Part shown: one piece after another, positions 10,743-23,475 of the stretch
Numbering within the stretch: the stretch's first letter is position 1
Layout: each line of letters begins with the position of its first letter
Origin: Blastocladiella emersonii ATCC 22665
Lineage: Eukaryota; Blastocladiomycota; Blastocladiomycetes; Blastocladiales; Blastocladiaceae
Reading direction: 5' to 3'
Assembly (NCBI GenBank): GCA_025594325.1
Contig: JANHCV010000004.1
Coordinates: 1-64,000 of the forward strand
Length of the DNA stretch: 64,000 nt
Program-made: the position numbers and the translations under genes
Notes under the pieces: model-generated
What the model was told of the DNA's origin: nothing
What the model saw: only the letters and a program-made list of their open reading frames with translations
Database searches by the model: none

Positions 10743-11997
10743 TTAGCTCTCCAGGCGGAGCGTGGACTTGCGGAGGAACTCGACCCACGAGGTCCAGTTG
10801 CCCTCGACGACGGCCCACTCGGGAGTTTGGTCCACGCCGCACCAGTAGCCCTTCTCGTTGATCATGTCGAGCATGTCGTACCACGACTTCTGGGTCGGGT
10901 TGTTCTTGGCCGCGCTGCGCTGCTCGGAGGTGATCGGGCGGTACTTATAGATGGCACGGAGGCCCGAGACACGGCTGAAGTCGCTGACAATCTGGGGGAA
11001 CGTGAGGACCTCCGATGCCAACGGGATACGCTGGCCTTTGGGCTCGTTGCGGGCGAGGACCTTGGCGACCAGCAGTCCCATGTCGTTCTCCGGGTCCGAA
11101 AGCGGGATGCCGACCTCGGGATCGACAGCCGTCGACCACTCGAACGAGCCGTCGGCGAGGCGGGCCGGGGCAAAGTGTGACTGGATGTTGCTCATGTACA
11201 GGCCCGTGTAGATGAACGTGGACGGGAGGCCGATCTCGCGGATGTACTCCTCGACACGGCCCTTGCTCGTGAACTGGTGGCAGTTCAGCTTGTTCTCGGT
11301 CAGCTTCGCGGCGTTGGGAAGGGAGCTACGGACGCGCAACAGTTAATCAGACGAGTTCGAACGGGGGTCACCGGCGCAGAACGCGGCGAACCCATCGGCG
11401 ACGTTGCAGTCACGGCCGTACCTCCAGATGAAGTGCTCAACACCGGCCTCCTTGGCCGCGTCGGCCATCTTCTGTCCCTGGCGAACCTCGAAGTCGAGAT
11501 CACCGCGGGCCAGGTTGGCGGGCTCCCAGAACTAGTACCGGGGGTGTACGGCGCAAGGCGATTTGGTCAGTCATGAGCGCAATGGCGCGTTGGTCCATTG
11601 AGGAACGTACGTTTGTGACAGCGAAGACCGCCTTTGCGCCTACCCAGGACGGGCGGGGAGGAAGGAGAAGTCAGCGGACATCGTGGTGGGCCGGGTTAGC
11701 CAAGCGCACGCCCGTACCCGCAAAAGCAGCGTTGAGATCGGCCGGAATATCCACGTCACAGCGAATGACCTGGGCGCCCTTGCTGGCGAGGTCGCGGGCG
11801 CGCTCTGACTGCGGGTTGCGGGTCAGAGCCCGAACTTTCCAGTTGCCCGACCGCAGCAGGCTGGCGACAACGGAGCCGCCTTGCGTCTACATGGACGATG
11901 AGAGTGAGCGCGCCGGTCCCGATCGCGAGTGTCGTCAGCGAGAACGCACCCCAGTCGAGCCGACGACTGCAATGACAGGAAGTTCAGTGCCAGGCAT
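10743..11997 (-). CDS. NmrA-like NAD(P)-binding protein
   Basis: Atypical short-chain dehydrogenase family. NmrA proteins bind NAD(P) and often act as redox-sensing regulators rather than enzymes. Five exons by splice reading: 11950-11997, 11718-11886, 11611-11639, 11422-11531 and 10743-11325; phases close to 312 aa. The N-terminal dinucleotide-binding motif is GSTGTQGGSVV, split by intron 1. Then come VRALTRNP, AKAVFAVTNFWEP and GVEHFIWSSLPNAAKLT, all typical of NmrA/HSCARG relatives. The substrate or partner cannot be told from sequence. The 29-nt exon 3 is very small but its removal would break the frame. Confidence 0.87.
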
Positions 11998-12523
11998 GGT
12001 TGGTGTTGTTGCTGCGACGTTGGCAGTGAAGGTGAGGAACAGTTGCAGCTGGTTGAGCACTCGACGAGGGGGAGTGGCGGCGTCAGCGGAGGGTGGAAAT
12101 CTCGCGGAGGAGGCGCGTCGGGCGCGCGGGAAGGCGTCGCGGCCAGTCGCAATTTGCCAGACTGAAGGACGGGCGGACGAGATCGGGATCCTGCCGAGCG
12201 AGGACGAGCGGGCTCGATGCCCACAGTGGGGGACGCAGCGAGTCTCCCGGCACGACTGACTGACGCGTCAAGGACGCGTCGCGTGCGTTAAGGCGCACGT
12301 GACGGCCTGCCTCGACGATGCGGTGCGTGTCCTGGGCGGGGTGCTGCCCCTGGCCCGCGTTTGTTGAGCTCTCTCTCTCTGCGTGTATGCGAGACGAGTA
12401 ATTGGAATTGGACGCGTGGAGGAAACCAACAATCATAATTTTTATAACTCTTCGTATTTTTTTGGCGGCGATGGTGGCGGTGGCTAGGACGCCAGCGGGG
12501 CGCCGCATCGAGCGAACGGGAAA
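11998..12523. other. Intergenic region between two minus-strand genes
   Basis: About 525 bp upstream of the NmrA-like ATG and downstream of the USP7 stop. It holds a short CT microsatellite near 12366-12381 and an AT-rich patch near 12420-12465. No gene was recognised. Confidence 0.4.
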
Positions 12524-15500
12524 TCAGTTGAAAATCTTGACGGCCTTCTCGAGGCCAGCCACGAGTCGACTGGCGCGTCGCTGCGGGTGGTCCAGGGCCA
12601 GGCCGAGCGTCGTGTTGAACGAAATGGCTGAGGGGGTGGTAGCCACTTCGGGGCCAGCTGCTGGGTCGGGTGAGGGCGCGGCGACGGCGAGTGCTGGCGA
12701 GAGGAGCAGGAGCTGGCTAAGGTCGTCGTCCTCGGCAACTTCACGGGTTTCCGAGTCCAGAATGCTCCCCACGGTCATGATGCGGACGGTAACCTTGCTC
12801 ATCTCCTTGTCGCTGTATCCGAGGTACAGCTGCAGCCGAGCCTTGGTCTGGCCGAACGGTTCCTTGTCCAGGAGCGGGAACTTGAAGGGAGTGCCATGGG
12901 CGGCAGTCGGCAAGCGGGCGATGTGGGTGACGGTAAGGGTGTGGGCAGGAGCACGGTCCGTCGCAGGGAGAAGCTGGGCCACGATCGTCGAGTACTCCGG
13001 AATCATGTTGAGCTGCTCGGTGCCAGAAAACTCGCGGGTGATGCGACTGCCAAAGGTCTCGAAGAGGCGAAGGCGGATGCGGTCGGCGGGTGCAATGGCG
13101 AGTTTCTCGGCGACTGCAGTGGCGAGGTCTGCCGTTGTCGAGCTCTTTGGGACCATGATCTCAACCGTCTCCTCCTTACCTGGCACGAGGCAGGTCATTT
13201 TGAGCACGCGCTTCGACTCGAGTTCCGTCAGGGACATGGACAGCACCTCGTAGAGAATGACGCCCGCAATACCGGTGGCGTGCCGGGACATGAAAGCGGG
13301 CGAAAAGTGGTTCGTGCCGAGCATCTCCGACAGGGTGACGTTGGGCCCGCGGCGAATCACAGACCGCGGCGCCTCATTCGCAATGAAGGTCGATGTGAGG
13401 CGGAGCTTGTGCGGATCGCCCACGCCCAGCGACCGCGCGAGGATGGTAGCCACGTCATCGTAGGCCGTCTTCTTGCTCATCGTGAGTCGAATGTCCGTGG
13501 ATCCACTGGCCGCAGGACTCGTAACGGGGCTGTCCCGCGCGGCCGCCTGGGATTTGGGCTTGAAGACTACGTCAATCTTGTTGACCAGGAAGTCGTAGTA
13601 CTCGGGTACGGTGCGAACCCATCCTGGATTGGCACCCACGGCATCCGCCGCGGGCGTTTCGACCTGGACTGCGAGGATGTCGCCGTCCATGAGCTCCTCG
13701 TCCTTCCACGTAGATTTGATCTTGACTGGCTGGACCATTTCGCGATGGACTTCCTCATAAACACGAAGCTTCGTGCTGGGAGGGAGCCCGGCGAGGGTAC
13801 AGGCAGCTGGAAGCGCATCCTTGATTTGAGCATGGCGGTCCACGAGAAGGTGTCCGGCGATGCGCATCGTCTGGGTGGCCACATCGAGGATCTTGACAAA
13901 GACCAGAATCACGCCGTGCTTGCTGTGACCATGGCCGTGGCTGTGACTGCGATCGGCCGCGGCCTTGGCGACCTGAACAGCGGTAGGCGGGAACCAAACA
14001 CCCTCAGCAACAGGCGATGCGGCCACCTCGCAGTACACAAGAAGTTCGTATTCTGTCCCGGTGACGGCCGCATGGCGTTTCCGGATTGCGTCAAGGGTAA
14101 GGGTGTCGTCCTCGATTGTGAAAACATTTTCGCCATCGGGGCGCACAGTCTTGTTCTCGCGGCCAGTGAGAGCCCAGAAGCGAAGCTGGTCGGGCGCGAC
14201 ACCTAGATGCTGGGCGTATGTGATGTGCACGTCGCGCCATGTCGTCTCGAGTTTGTTGAAGCGCTGCTGCCATTCCGAAGAAGTTGGCGAAAAGGACCAC
14301 AGATCAAAGTCCGCGTGCGGGCGAATGGTTGCGTCGTCAATGATGCGCACGGTAAGCATGAACTCGCGCTCGCGGATGACGCGCTCCTTTTCCTCTCGCT
14401 CGAGACGTTCGCGCTCCAGCTGTTCCAGAATTGCCGAGGGGACGTCACCCTCCGTAACGTCGCAGAGAACCTTGTCGTAGTCGCTCTCTCTGATGTAGAC
14501 GAGCATGTAAGCGTTTGTGAACCGTTTGTGGATGATGCCACGCGAAGCGCCAAGACGGTTCATGGTGCGAGTCCCCGGCGGAACGGGATACTCGCCGCCG
14601 AAGTTGTCCTCGGTCACCTCCTTTTGAGTCACGGGAATAACCTTGTCGTCGTCAAACTTGAACCACTTGTTGGCGCGCGAAGGGCGGACAAAGGCGCAGT
14701 AGTGCCCGGCGTCGACGCTGCCCGAGTGAACAAGAACGCCGTGGAGGTGGTATTTGTGCGAAACCGGGGCAGCAGCGTCCGCCTGGTCATAACCGTCGTC
14801 CGTGAGGAAGTCGTCCAGCTCGAGCACTAGCGGGAACTCGTAGCGGTCGTTGATCTTGACCATGGCGTCGCGCATGAAGTCGTACTCGAAGCGTTTGAGC
14901 TGGAGGTGAAGCACGGGCGGGAACTTGGTGAAGACGACACCCTTCTTGGCGTCCTGAAGCCCGTGGCCCTCGGCCATGTACTTGTTGTCGCCCTCGAGCG
15001 TTTCGACCTGGATGTAATCGCGGAACGAGTCCTGGACGGTCTTCATGCCCTTGACGTTGAGCTGAATGTCGTAGAAATCCTCGATGCGCGACGACTCGTA
15101 GTCGACATTGACGCACTTGATGTACGACGTCATCTTCCCGACGAAGAGCCAAGGAATCATGCCGTCGGCCGGGGTTCCCTTCATCTTCTCCTCGAGGTTA
15201 TCGCACAGGACGCGCAAAAACTCCTGCACATCGTGCTGCGCAAAGGCGTCGGCCGTGTTCCAGCCAAAAGACTTGGTCAGCTCATTGGTCTCGACGGCGT
15301 CATCCTGGGTCTGCATGAAGTAGAACAGGCGCTGCAGAGCACCAGTGACGCTGCGATTGTCCGAGGCCCCGCCGTCGCCCGGCGGGAGGGGGATCTGGTA
15401 CACGGCGCGCCGAAAGTAGTTGGTGCAGTAAAGCGACTGCAGGATGCTGTTCATGTAGCACGTGGCGCCCTGGTTACGAAGGCCGACGAAGCCGGTGAAG

Positions 15501-16364
15501 CGCTTCGAGTCGTAGTCCTTGAACGAGTGGAACATGACACCGGTCTCGTCATGGAGAATGCGGACGAAAGCAACGAGTTCGGTACGATCATTGACCACGT
15601 ACTTGGGCAGCTCGGCAAGCGGAACGAAGTTTCCAAAGCCCCAGTCGAGCTCAATCTCGCCAAAGCGGTGCGAGGACCACTGGCAATGGAACGTGGCCGG
15701 ATCATCGGGGTGGGCAATGCCGAGGACAAAGTCAGCGCACACGGCCTCGTCCTGTTTCTTCTCCGGCCAGTCGAGTTGCAGGTACATGGACAGGCGATCC
15801 GAGCCGTTGCCGTTAGGGAAGAGCAGGATGCGCCATTTGTGGCCGCTGCAGTCGGTGGGCTCGCTCAAAACCTTGCCCTCCTTGCGAAGGTCAGTCCACG
15901 ATTCCACGGACCAGCGGAGCTCCGTCTCGGAGACGACCTTGAAGTCGCGGCCCTGCTCCTCAAAGTGCTTGCGCGCGCGCTCATGGAGCGTGACCACGGC
16001 TACAAGGAAAAGGTCGCACTTTGTGAGAAGATCGACCTAGTCGCCGATCCCGCGTGCGCGGCCAAGACAATGTGACAACCGTACCAGCAGAAGCGTCAGA
16101 TGCGGCATCAGCAGGAAGGGGCTGGGTCAGCTGGCTCGCCGGTAGCGTGTCGATCTCGTCGTAACTGGGCTAAGGACGAGGAGGCGTTGGCAACAACCGT
16201 GAGCGTTTTGCTTTGCAACGCGTAATCGAGCGAGGGTGAGCCGCCTGCCTGTGCGAGGCAGGGAAGACCATCACCCCCGCTTGCCTGTGCACGGGTGAAC
16301 GTACTGGGGCTGTCTGCGCAGCGCGAGGGGACATGTCCGGGCTCGGAGGTCCGTCGGTCGACAT
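12524..16364 (-). CDS. USP7: Ubiquitin carboxyl-terminal hydrolase 7 (USP7 / Ubp15 type)
   Basis: Deubiquitinase with a MATH substrate-binding domain, a USP catalytic core and C-terminal ubiquitin-like repeats. Three exons: 16305-16364 (MSTDGPPSPDMSPRAAQTAP), 16085-16169 and 12524-15999; phases close to 1206 aa, near the length of human USP7 and yeast Ubp15. MATH occupies roughly residues 95-210. The Cys box is GLRNQGATCYMNS with the nucleophile at about Cys229; the His box is SVDAGHYCAFVRP. The C-terminal half includes the ICP0-binding-type domain (AYMLVYIRESDYDKVL precedes it) and UBL repeats. The short Pro/Ser-rich N-terminus is encoded by the two tiny 5' exons. Divergent from SHQ1 with only 320 bp between ATGs. 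Confidence 0.95.
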
Positions 16365-16684
16365 GGTCGGTTGGCGGTGCGTGTTCAATGGAAGCTGGAC
16401 TGGCTGCGAGAGTTGGGAAGGGTTCGCTCCGTGTTGCTGGTAGTAAAATGCTTCGTGGTTGCGGCGCGCGCGCAGAATGGTATCGTGGCTCCGAGGGCGG
16501 TGGTGCGACGACGAGGACGGCTGCCGCTGGCCGGCCAGCTACCGCGACGGAGGCGCAACGTGACGTGACGATCGGCCTCGTGATGCCCTCGCACTCGCCT
16601 GTCTCTCGCAGACTCGCTCCTTCCTTCGCTCGTCCCTCGACCCTGCCGCGCACGCAAACACATGAATCTGGCCTGAAATCAGCC
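16365..16684. promoter_or_regulatory. Short bidirectional promoter region, USP7 and SHQ1
   Basis: 320 bp between the USP7 ATG (16364, minus) and the SHQ1 ATG (16685, plus). Sequence is GC-rich, with pyrimidine runs (TCCTTCCTTCGCTCG near 16618) before the SHQ1 start. No TATA element was seen. Co-regulation is possible but not shown. Confidence 0.5.
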
Positions 16685-18530
16685 ATGCTCACACCGCACT
16701 TCTCCGTCTCGCAAGACGACGAGAAGCTGACGCTGCTCATCAAGTGCCCCCACGTCCGGGCCTCGTCGGTCGAGACACTTGTCAGCGGCACCAACTTTCG
16801 CTTCCACTGCAAGCCCTACTTTCTCTCCCTCCATTTTGACCACGAACTTCAGCCCGACCACGACGAGGAGCATCCGGACCACGGCGTGGGCCTTGGAGCT
16901 TCTCCGCACCCGCGGCCCTCTGCGACTTATGACCCTGCGAGCGGATTCTTTACGTTCCTGCTCCCCAAGCGGGCTCCTGGAACCCACTTTGCCGACCTAG
17001 ACCTCGTGGCCTCGCTGCTTTCAAGCAGGCGGTCTGCCGTCCAGCTCCCCACAACGAGCAGCGATGCGACCACCAATATGCCCCTCTCGGCCTCCTCCAC
17101 CGCGCGCCGCCCGCTGATTCAGGAGCTGGACGATTCCGGCACGCCTTACGATCGCATTGTGTGCGACACCGAGAGCATCGACGACCACCAGGGCGAGGAC
17201 GACGAAGGCGAGGACGACTGGGAATGGGAGCAGCACCCCCAAGATTTGAACAGCGGTGGTGAACCGTCGCTCCTCGGTTACAAGTACGGCTTTGGGAACA
17301 ACTTCTCTGGCGTCTTTGCTGCACATCAGGAGGATCTCCATGATCTCCTGGACATTCCCGACCCGGACTCGACCTCCGTATCCGACCGGCGCCAGTCCCG
17401 TTTGCTTCGCGAAGATGCTGAGTTCGACGAGGACCATTACATGTACGTCGAGTGAAATAACTGTGCTAGCGAACGTTCTGTTAACAATCTTCGCACGTGC
17501 GCTTCAGGCAGTCACTCGTTGAGGACGAAGGGCTTGTTCGCTCCCTGCTCGATTTTCGTGCGTGGTGGGACAAACTATCTCAGCTTGACACTCGGTCAGG
17601 CCTTGTCGGAGATGTCCGTTGTATTGCAGAGCAGATGCGCGTCCTAGACCTTGAAGGCTCGACCGACGCCAATCCTCCACGTTCAGCGGTTACCAGTGCC
17701 TTTCTACTGCCCGCCCAGGTCGACTTGAGTGAGGAGGAGCAGAAGCGCCTCGTTCGGCTTGCAACGCGTTCGGTTGTCGTGACCACTGCCGAACGGCCTC
17801 GCCAGCTTCTCGCACTCCTTGACATAATGCTTGGATTTTCGTTTGCCTGGCGCTGTGACGAGGGAGATCCCTCGGTTGAGCACGCCTGGTGTTTCTCCAA
17901 ACTCGCTGCGACCCTGTCAGGGATGGAGGTGTGTATATCGCGGACGCTCGTCCGGAGGTCAGGTCCCCAAGCACTCACTGACATCTTCATTGTTTTGACC
18001 ACGCTTAGACGTTTTCGACGCCCAACAGCGTTCTGACAAGCTTTACTCGGCGTGCGCTTGCGTATCCCCTCTACCGTCACCGGGACCTGGTCCGCCGCGC
18101 CGCACGCGATGCCCTTGTCCTCCTCGTCGTTGGTGGGCGTCGCGGCACCCTCAAGGCGCTGCTCTCCATCCACGCTGCACTGGAGCGGGACGAGGTGCGA
18201 TGGCCGTTCAACACGCTGTGGATCGAGCCCCTGATCCAGTGGCTTGTTCAGCCGCGAACGTGGACCGACGCCAAGTGGACCCGATCGTGGGCCAAGCTGC
18301 TCGACCTTGCGTCGCTGGCCAAGGAGAATCCTGGGACGACGGACTGGGACTCAGCACGTGTCTGCTGGGAGCAGCGGGTCACGACGGCCGAGAACCAGGT
18401 GGCCTCGGCGTGGAAGCTTGACGAGTGGGACTCGCTCGCGCGCGAAATTGCCGCCGGAGATTTGGACGCCGACTCGGACGACGAGTCGGACGACACTGAT
18501 GACGACAGCCCGACGTCCGACCCCGAATGA
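16685..18530 (+). CDS. SHQ1: SHQ1, H/ACA snoRNP assembly chaperone
   Basis: SHQ1 holds dyskerin/Cbf5 in an RNA-free state during early H/ACA snoRNP biogenesis. Three exons: 16685-17442, 17508-17928 and 18009-18530; phases close to 566 aa. The N-terminal CS-like domain starts MLTPHFSVSQDDEKLTLLIK and contains FRFHCKPYFLSLHF. A low-complexity acidic middle follows (HQGEDDEGEDDWEWEQ region). KYGFGNNFSGVF begins the helical Shq1-specific domain, which ends with SFTRRALAYPLYRH and an Asp/Ser-rich acidic tail. Both introns are GT-AG (65 and 80 nt). Confidence 0.93.
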
Positions 18531-18701
18531 GCGAGGTAGTCGACAAGAATGTAGTTGATCCATTGCGGCGGGACCCGAATTAGGTCTCTACCCGGGTGCG
18601 CAGTTGCCTCGTGAGTAGATACAAAAGAATATCTTTAAACAAACCGTGGGACAAAGTGAGTGTATGGCTATAGGACGAGGATAGCTTGTCGAGCAGACAA
18701 G

Positions 18702-20230
18702 TTACTTCTCGAGGACGAGCTTCTTGAGGGCCTCAGTCGACATGGACTTGGGGCGCTCGAGCGGCAGGCCGAGGGCGCGCGACCAGATGAGGCCCGAGAG
18801 GCAGCCGAGGGCGCGCGACACGCCAAAGAGGACCGTGTAGTAGTCCTGCTCGACGAGACCGTAGTGCTGGAGGAGGACACCCGAGTGGGCATCGACGTTG
18901 GGCCAGGGGTTCTTAGTCTTGCCGTGCTCGGTGAGGACGCCGGGGACGATGTTGTAGAGCTGCGAAACGAGCTGGAACATGGGGTCCTGGGGCAGGTGCT
19001 TGATGGCAAACTCGCGCTGGCACGTGTAGCGCGGGTCGGTCTTGCGGAGCACGGCGTGGCCGTAGCCGGGCACGACCTGGCCCGACTTGAGCGTCTTCCA
19101 AATGTACTCCTTGATGGCGGCGTCGGACGTGTCGGCGCCAAGCTCGTCCTTCATCTTGAGGATCCAGCGGAGCACCTCCTGGTTGGCGAGGCCGTGGAGC
19201 GGGCCGGCGAGGCCGTTGAGGGCGGCCGAGAAGGAGAGGTAGGGGTCCGAGAGGGCCGAGCCGACGAGGTGCGACGTGTGGGCCGAGACGTTGCCGCCCT
19301 CGTGGTCCGAGTGGATGGTCATGTAGAGGCGCATGAGCTCGACAAACTTGGGGTCGTTGAAGCCGAGCAGGCGGGCGAAATTGGCCGACCAGTCGAGGGT
19401 CGGGTCGACGGCGGGGAGCTTGCCGTCCTTGTACACGTTGCGGTAGATGCGGGCGGCGACGACGGGCAGCTTGGCAATCAGGTCCATGGAGTCCTCGAAC
19501 ACGTACTGCCAGTACGTGGACTTGTGGACGCCCTGGTTGTAGGCCTTGGCGAAGGCCGACTCGGACTGCAGGGCCGTCACGGCGAGCGAGAACTGCGACA
19601 TGGGGTGCAGGGTGTTGGGGCAGCGGTCAATGATGTCCTCGACGTGCGAGGGCAGGGCAGAGCGCGCGGCCCACTCGGCCGAGATGGCGGCCACCTGCTC
19701 CTGGGTCGGGACCTCGCCCGTGATGAGGAGGTAGAAGAGGGCCTCAGGCAGGGGCTCGGCGCCGCCGGGGCCCTTGGGGAGCAGCTTCTGGCACTCGGGG
19801 ATGGTGAGGCCGCGGAAGCGGATGCCCTCGTCCGCGTCGAGGACCGAGCCCTCCCAGATGAGGCCCTTGATGCCGCGCATGCCGCCGTAGACCATGTCGA
19901 CCGTGACGGTGCCGACGGCCGCGTCGCCGTGCTTGGCGCGGAACTCCTTGATCTCGGCCTGCTTCTCGGGGATCAGCTCCGTGAGGCGCTCCTTGAGGGT
20001 CTTGGGCTTGGCCGTGGCGAAGGCGCGCATCGCCGAGGCGAAGGTCGGCTAGCGGCGGCGGGGGGTATGTGATGGGCGTCAGCATGCGGGCGGCGTCGGG
20101 TCGGCCGCTGCCGCTGCCGCTGCCGCCGCGACAGGGTGGTGCGCGCGGCGGCAGGGCGGGCAGGCGGGCGGGCAGACGGGCGGCGCACCTTGGCCGAGCG
20201 CGCGAGCGACGTGCGTGCGAGCGAATACAT
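18702..20230 (-). CDS. CIT1: Citrate synthase, mitochondrial
   Basis: Condenses acetyl-CoA and oxaloacetate in the TCA cycle. Two exons: 20189-20230 encodes only [14 protein letters not shown], and 18702-20048 the rest; total 462 aa. The N-terminus (two Arg/Ser/Ala-rich blocks, no acidic residue for about 30 aa) is a clear matrix presequence. The first intron sits inside it. Catalytic motifs are present: [32 protein letters not shown] and [14 protein letters not shown] with the active-site His, and the C-terminal substrate-binding Arg region ([11 protein letters not shown]). Convergent with SHQ1 (171 bp between stops). Confidence 0.95.
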
Positions 20231-20767
20231 TGGTTGGAGGGCGTGGTGTCGTCGGGGCAGCAGCGCGGGGGAGAGAGAGGGGATCGATCGGGGCGGCCGC
20301 CTTTGTTTGCTTGGTCGCGAGCGTGAATCCCTGGACCGGACCGGACCCGGCGCCGGCTATCTCCCAATCTCGCCTGCATCACCCCCAAAGGCCGCGCACG
20401 CGCGGGGATCATGACATCAGCCGACGCGGCCCGGCGCCGCTCACGCGCGCTGCCCGCCGCGCCCGTCGCGGCCCGCGCGCCGAGCCCCCATCAACGGCAG
20501 CACGTGATGCCAGCCGACGAGCACGCCGCGGCGCTCACAGCAGCGCGCGGTCGGCCGCCGGGCCCGCCGCCGCCGCCGCCGCCCCGCCCGCCGATCGCGC
20601 ACGCCGCCGAGACGCCCGCGCCCGCGTCCCGACGACGACGACCACGCGACGACGACGGCCACCCGACGCTGTCCGCACCGCACCCGCACCTGCCCGGATC
20701 GCCGCCCCCCGACTGCGCGCACCCCCCACCCCGCTGCCGCAGTCTGATCTCCCCCCTCCCGCACACC
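20231..20767. promoter_or_regulatory. Divergent region between citrate synthase and eIF3c
   Basis: 537 bp of very GC-rich sequence with long CCGCC/GCCGCC runs at 20560-20590 and CCCCC tracts at 20700-20760. No TATA element was seen. Open frames crossing it are GC artefacts. Both promoters and 5' UTRs must lie here. Confidence 0.5.
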
Positions 20768-23475
20768 ATGGCTTCGCGCAAAAACATGGGCCGCGTGCCC
20801 GCCGCCGCCGCTGCCGCGAGCGACTCGAGCTCCGACGAGGAGACGGGCTTCTTCTCGCGCTCGGCCAAGGTCAAGATCACCAAGTCCAAGTGGCTCGCCA
20901 CCCGCGTCAGCGTCGACACCTCGTCCGACGACGACGACGAGTCCTCGTCCGACGACGGCATGTCCTCCTCGTCCGACGACGCCTCGGACGACTCGGACGC
21001 CGACTCGGCCGCCTCGGACGCTTCCGACTCGGACGAGGATGCGGGCGCCGAGCCCGCGCCCGCCGCCGCGAAGCCGGCGCACCGCTTCCTCAAGCCGGCC
21101 GCCGCCCCCGCTGCTGCCGACGCCGCCTCGTCCGACGAGGACTCGGACTCGGACTCGGAGGACTCGCCTTCCGACTCGGACGACTCGTACTTTGGCTCGG
21201 GCTCGGACTCGGACAGCTCGGACAGCTCGGACGACGTACGTTGACTTTGCGCTCCGTCTCTCTGCCATGCACGGTCGCCCGGCGCTAACGTCCCCGCTGC
21301 CGCGCTCTCCCCCTCTCGCGATCCGCGCCCCCCCTCTCGCTCCGGTTTGGACTCGCCCAGGACCGCCCGTCCGACCCCGCCGCTCGCCGCGCGCGCTGGC
21401 TCAAGGACGACTTTGTCAAGCCCGAGGCCACCAAGCGGACCGGCCCGGCCAGCAAGCCCGCCGCCGCCGATGTCGCCGCCCGCAACCTCGCCCCGGCCGC
21501 CCAGAAGCGCGCCGCGACCGTCGAGGACGCAACCGACGACGGCTCTACCACGGTCGGCGCGGCCGGCGCGGCCGCCGACAAGAAGGAAAAGGACGCGGCC
21601 GCCATGCTCCTGGGCGACGCCAACGCCACCAACGTCCTCGAGAAGCTCACCGAGGTCTCCATGGCCCGCGGCAAAAAGTCCACCGACCGCGAGACCATCA
21701 TTGTCGCCCTCGAGCGCCTGCTCGCCATGGCCCCGCTCCCCTTCCAGCAGATCAAGATCATCCTCGCCCTGGCCTCGTGCCACTTTGACTACCTGACCAA
21801 CAACTCGGCCTACCTCTCCTTCACCCAGTGGAAGCTCGCCGCCTCGCGCCTCGCTGCCATCCTCGAGATCCTCGAGGCCAACCCCGCCATCTCCCTGAGC
21901 GAGCACAACGACGGCGACGACGACGACGCTGCCACCGCCGCCATCAAGGAGCACGGTGCCGCCGCCGCCCCGGTCTCCATCCGCGGCTCCATTGTCGGCC
22001 CCCTCGAGCGCCTCGACGAGGAGTTCACCAAGTCCCTGTGCGCCATGGACGTGGGCACCCCCGAGTTTGCCGAGCGCCTGCGCGACCAGGTCCTCCTCTA
22101 CTCGCTCCTGCTCCGCACCGAGCTGTACGTGCGCCGCATCGGCGACAAGGACGCCACCTCCCGCACTCTCCTCCGCCGTCTCGAGCACGTCTTCAACAAG
22201 CCTGACGTCCTGACCGCTCGCCTCCACGCCGCTGTCGTGAACCAGCGCCCCGCTCTCGGCGCCCTGTCGACGTCGGTGCAGGAAATCTGCGCCCACCTGT
22301 ACCAGAACGCCTCGGATCGCCTCCGCACCCGCGCCGTCCTGTGCCACGTCTTCCACCACGCCATTCACGACCGTTTCCATGCCGCCCGCGACATGCTGCT
22401 CATGACTGGCCTCCAGGACAGCATCCGCACCGCCGACGTCGCCACCCAGGCCCTCTTCAACCGCTCCATGGCCCACCTCGGACTCTGCGCCTTCCGTCTC
22501 GGCCTCATGCGCGAGGCCCACGGCGCCCTCCACGATCTTCTTTCCCCGGGTAACCAGGTCGCTCGCGAGCTGCTCAACAACAGCACCTACCTGCTCATCA
22601 ACCTCGAGCTCGTCGAGGCCGTCTACCTCACTGCCTCCATGTTCCTCGAGATCCCCTACATGGCCGCCAACCCGCACGACCAGGGCCGCCGCCGCGTCCT
22701 GTCCAAGACCTTCCGCCGCAACTTTGAGGCCACGGAGCGTAACGCCTTCCACGGTCCCCCCGAGAACACGCGCGACCACATCATGGCCGCTGCGCGTGCC
22801 CTTCTCGGCGGCAACTGGGAGTCGGCCCATGCCCTCCTTTCGGCTGCGCGCGTCTGGGCCTTCTTCAACGGTGGCGAGACCACGGCCGCCGCTGTCCGCT
22901 CGATGCTCCGCGAGAAGGTCCAGGAGACGGCGCTCGTGACCTGGGTCCACCAGACCGCTGCCTTCTCCGAGTCCATCTCCATGGCTCACCTGACCCGGGT
23001 CTTTGCCGTGCCCGAGCCGCGCATCGCTGCTATTCTCGGCCAGCTCGTCGTGACGGGCGAGCTCCAGGGCAAGCTCGACGGCGTCAACGGTCTCCTGATC
23101 CTCAACGCCCGCCCTGCCGCCAAGGTCCAGTGGCTCACGCACCAGCTCGCCGACAAGCTCCTCGCCATCTCCGATGCGCACGACAAGATCCTCGTCAGCC
23201 GCCAGGCGAGCGAGAACCAGCAACAGTACGGCCACGCTCACGGCCACTCCAACCGCCGTGGCGAGCGCGACGGCGACAGCCGTCGTTCGGGCACGCGCGG
23301 TGGCCGTGGCACCCGTGGCGGTCGCGGCACAGGTGCTCGCGGCGCCCGTGGCGGTTCGCGGAACAGTGACCGTCCCCGCCGCGGTAACAACTCTGCGAAC
23401 GCGAACACAGCGAGCAAATCTTCTTCCTCCAACAACCAGAACGCGACCGCCGAAGCGGCGGCGGACCGAGCCTAG
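20768..23475 (+). CDS. EIF3C: Translation initiation factor eIF3 subunit c (Nip1)
   Basis: Scaffold subunit of eIF3 that binds eIF1/eIF5 through its N-terminus and other subunits through a C-terminal PCI domain. Two exons: 20768-21235 and 21361-23475, with a 125-nt intron starting GTACGTTG; total 860 aa, within the family range. The first about 155 residues are Ser/Asp-rich (repeated SSDDDD and DSDSDSSDSSDD blocks), a typical acidic CK2-type tract. Then ARWLKDDF and MARGKKSTDRETIIVALERLL mark the conserved core, and SMAHLTRVFAVPEPRIAAILG lies in the PCI winged helix. The tail has RGG-type repeats (RGGRGTRGGRG), which some eIF3c proteins share. Confidence 0.93.

Noticed and set aside
12896-14206. 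436-codon plus-strand frame, and 14906-16075
   Set aside because: Mirror frames of USP7 on the opposite strand with no coherent fold.
18660-20072. 470-codon plus-strand frame
   Set aside because: Antisense of citrate synthase; Glu/Val/Gly-rich shadow.
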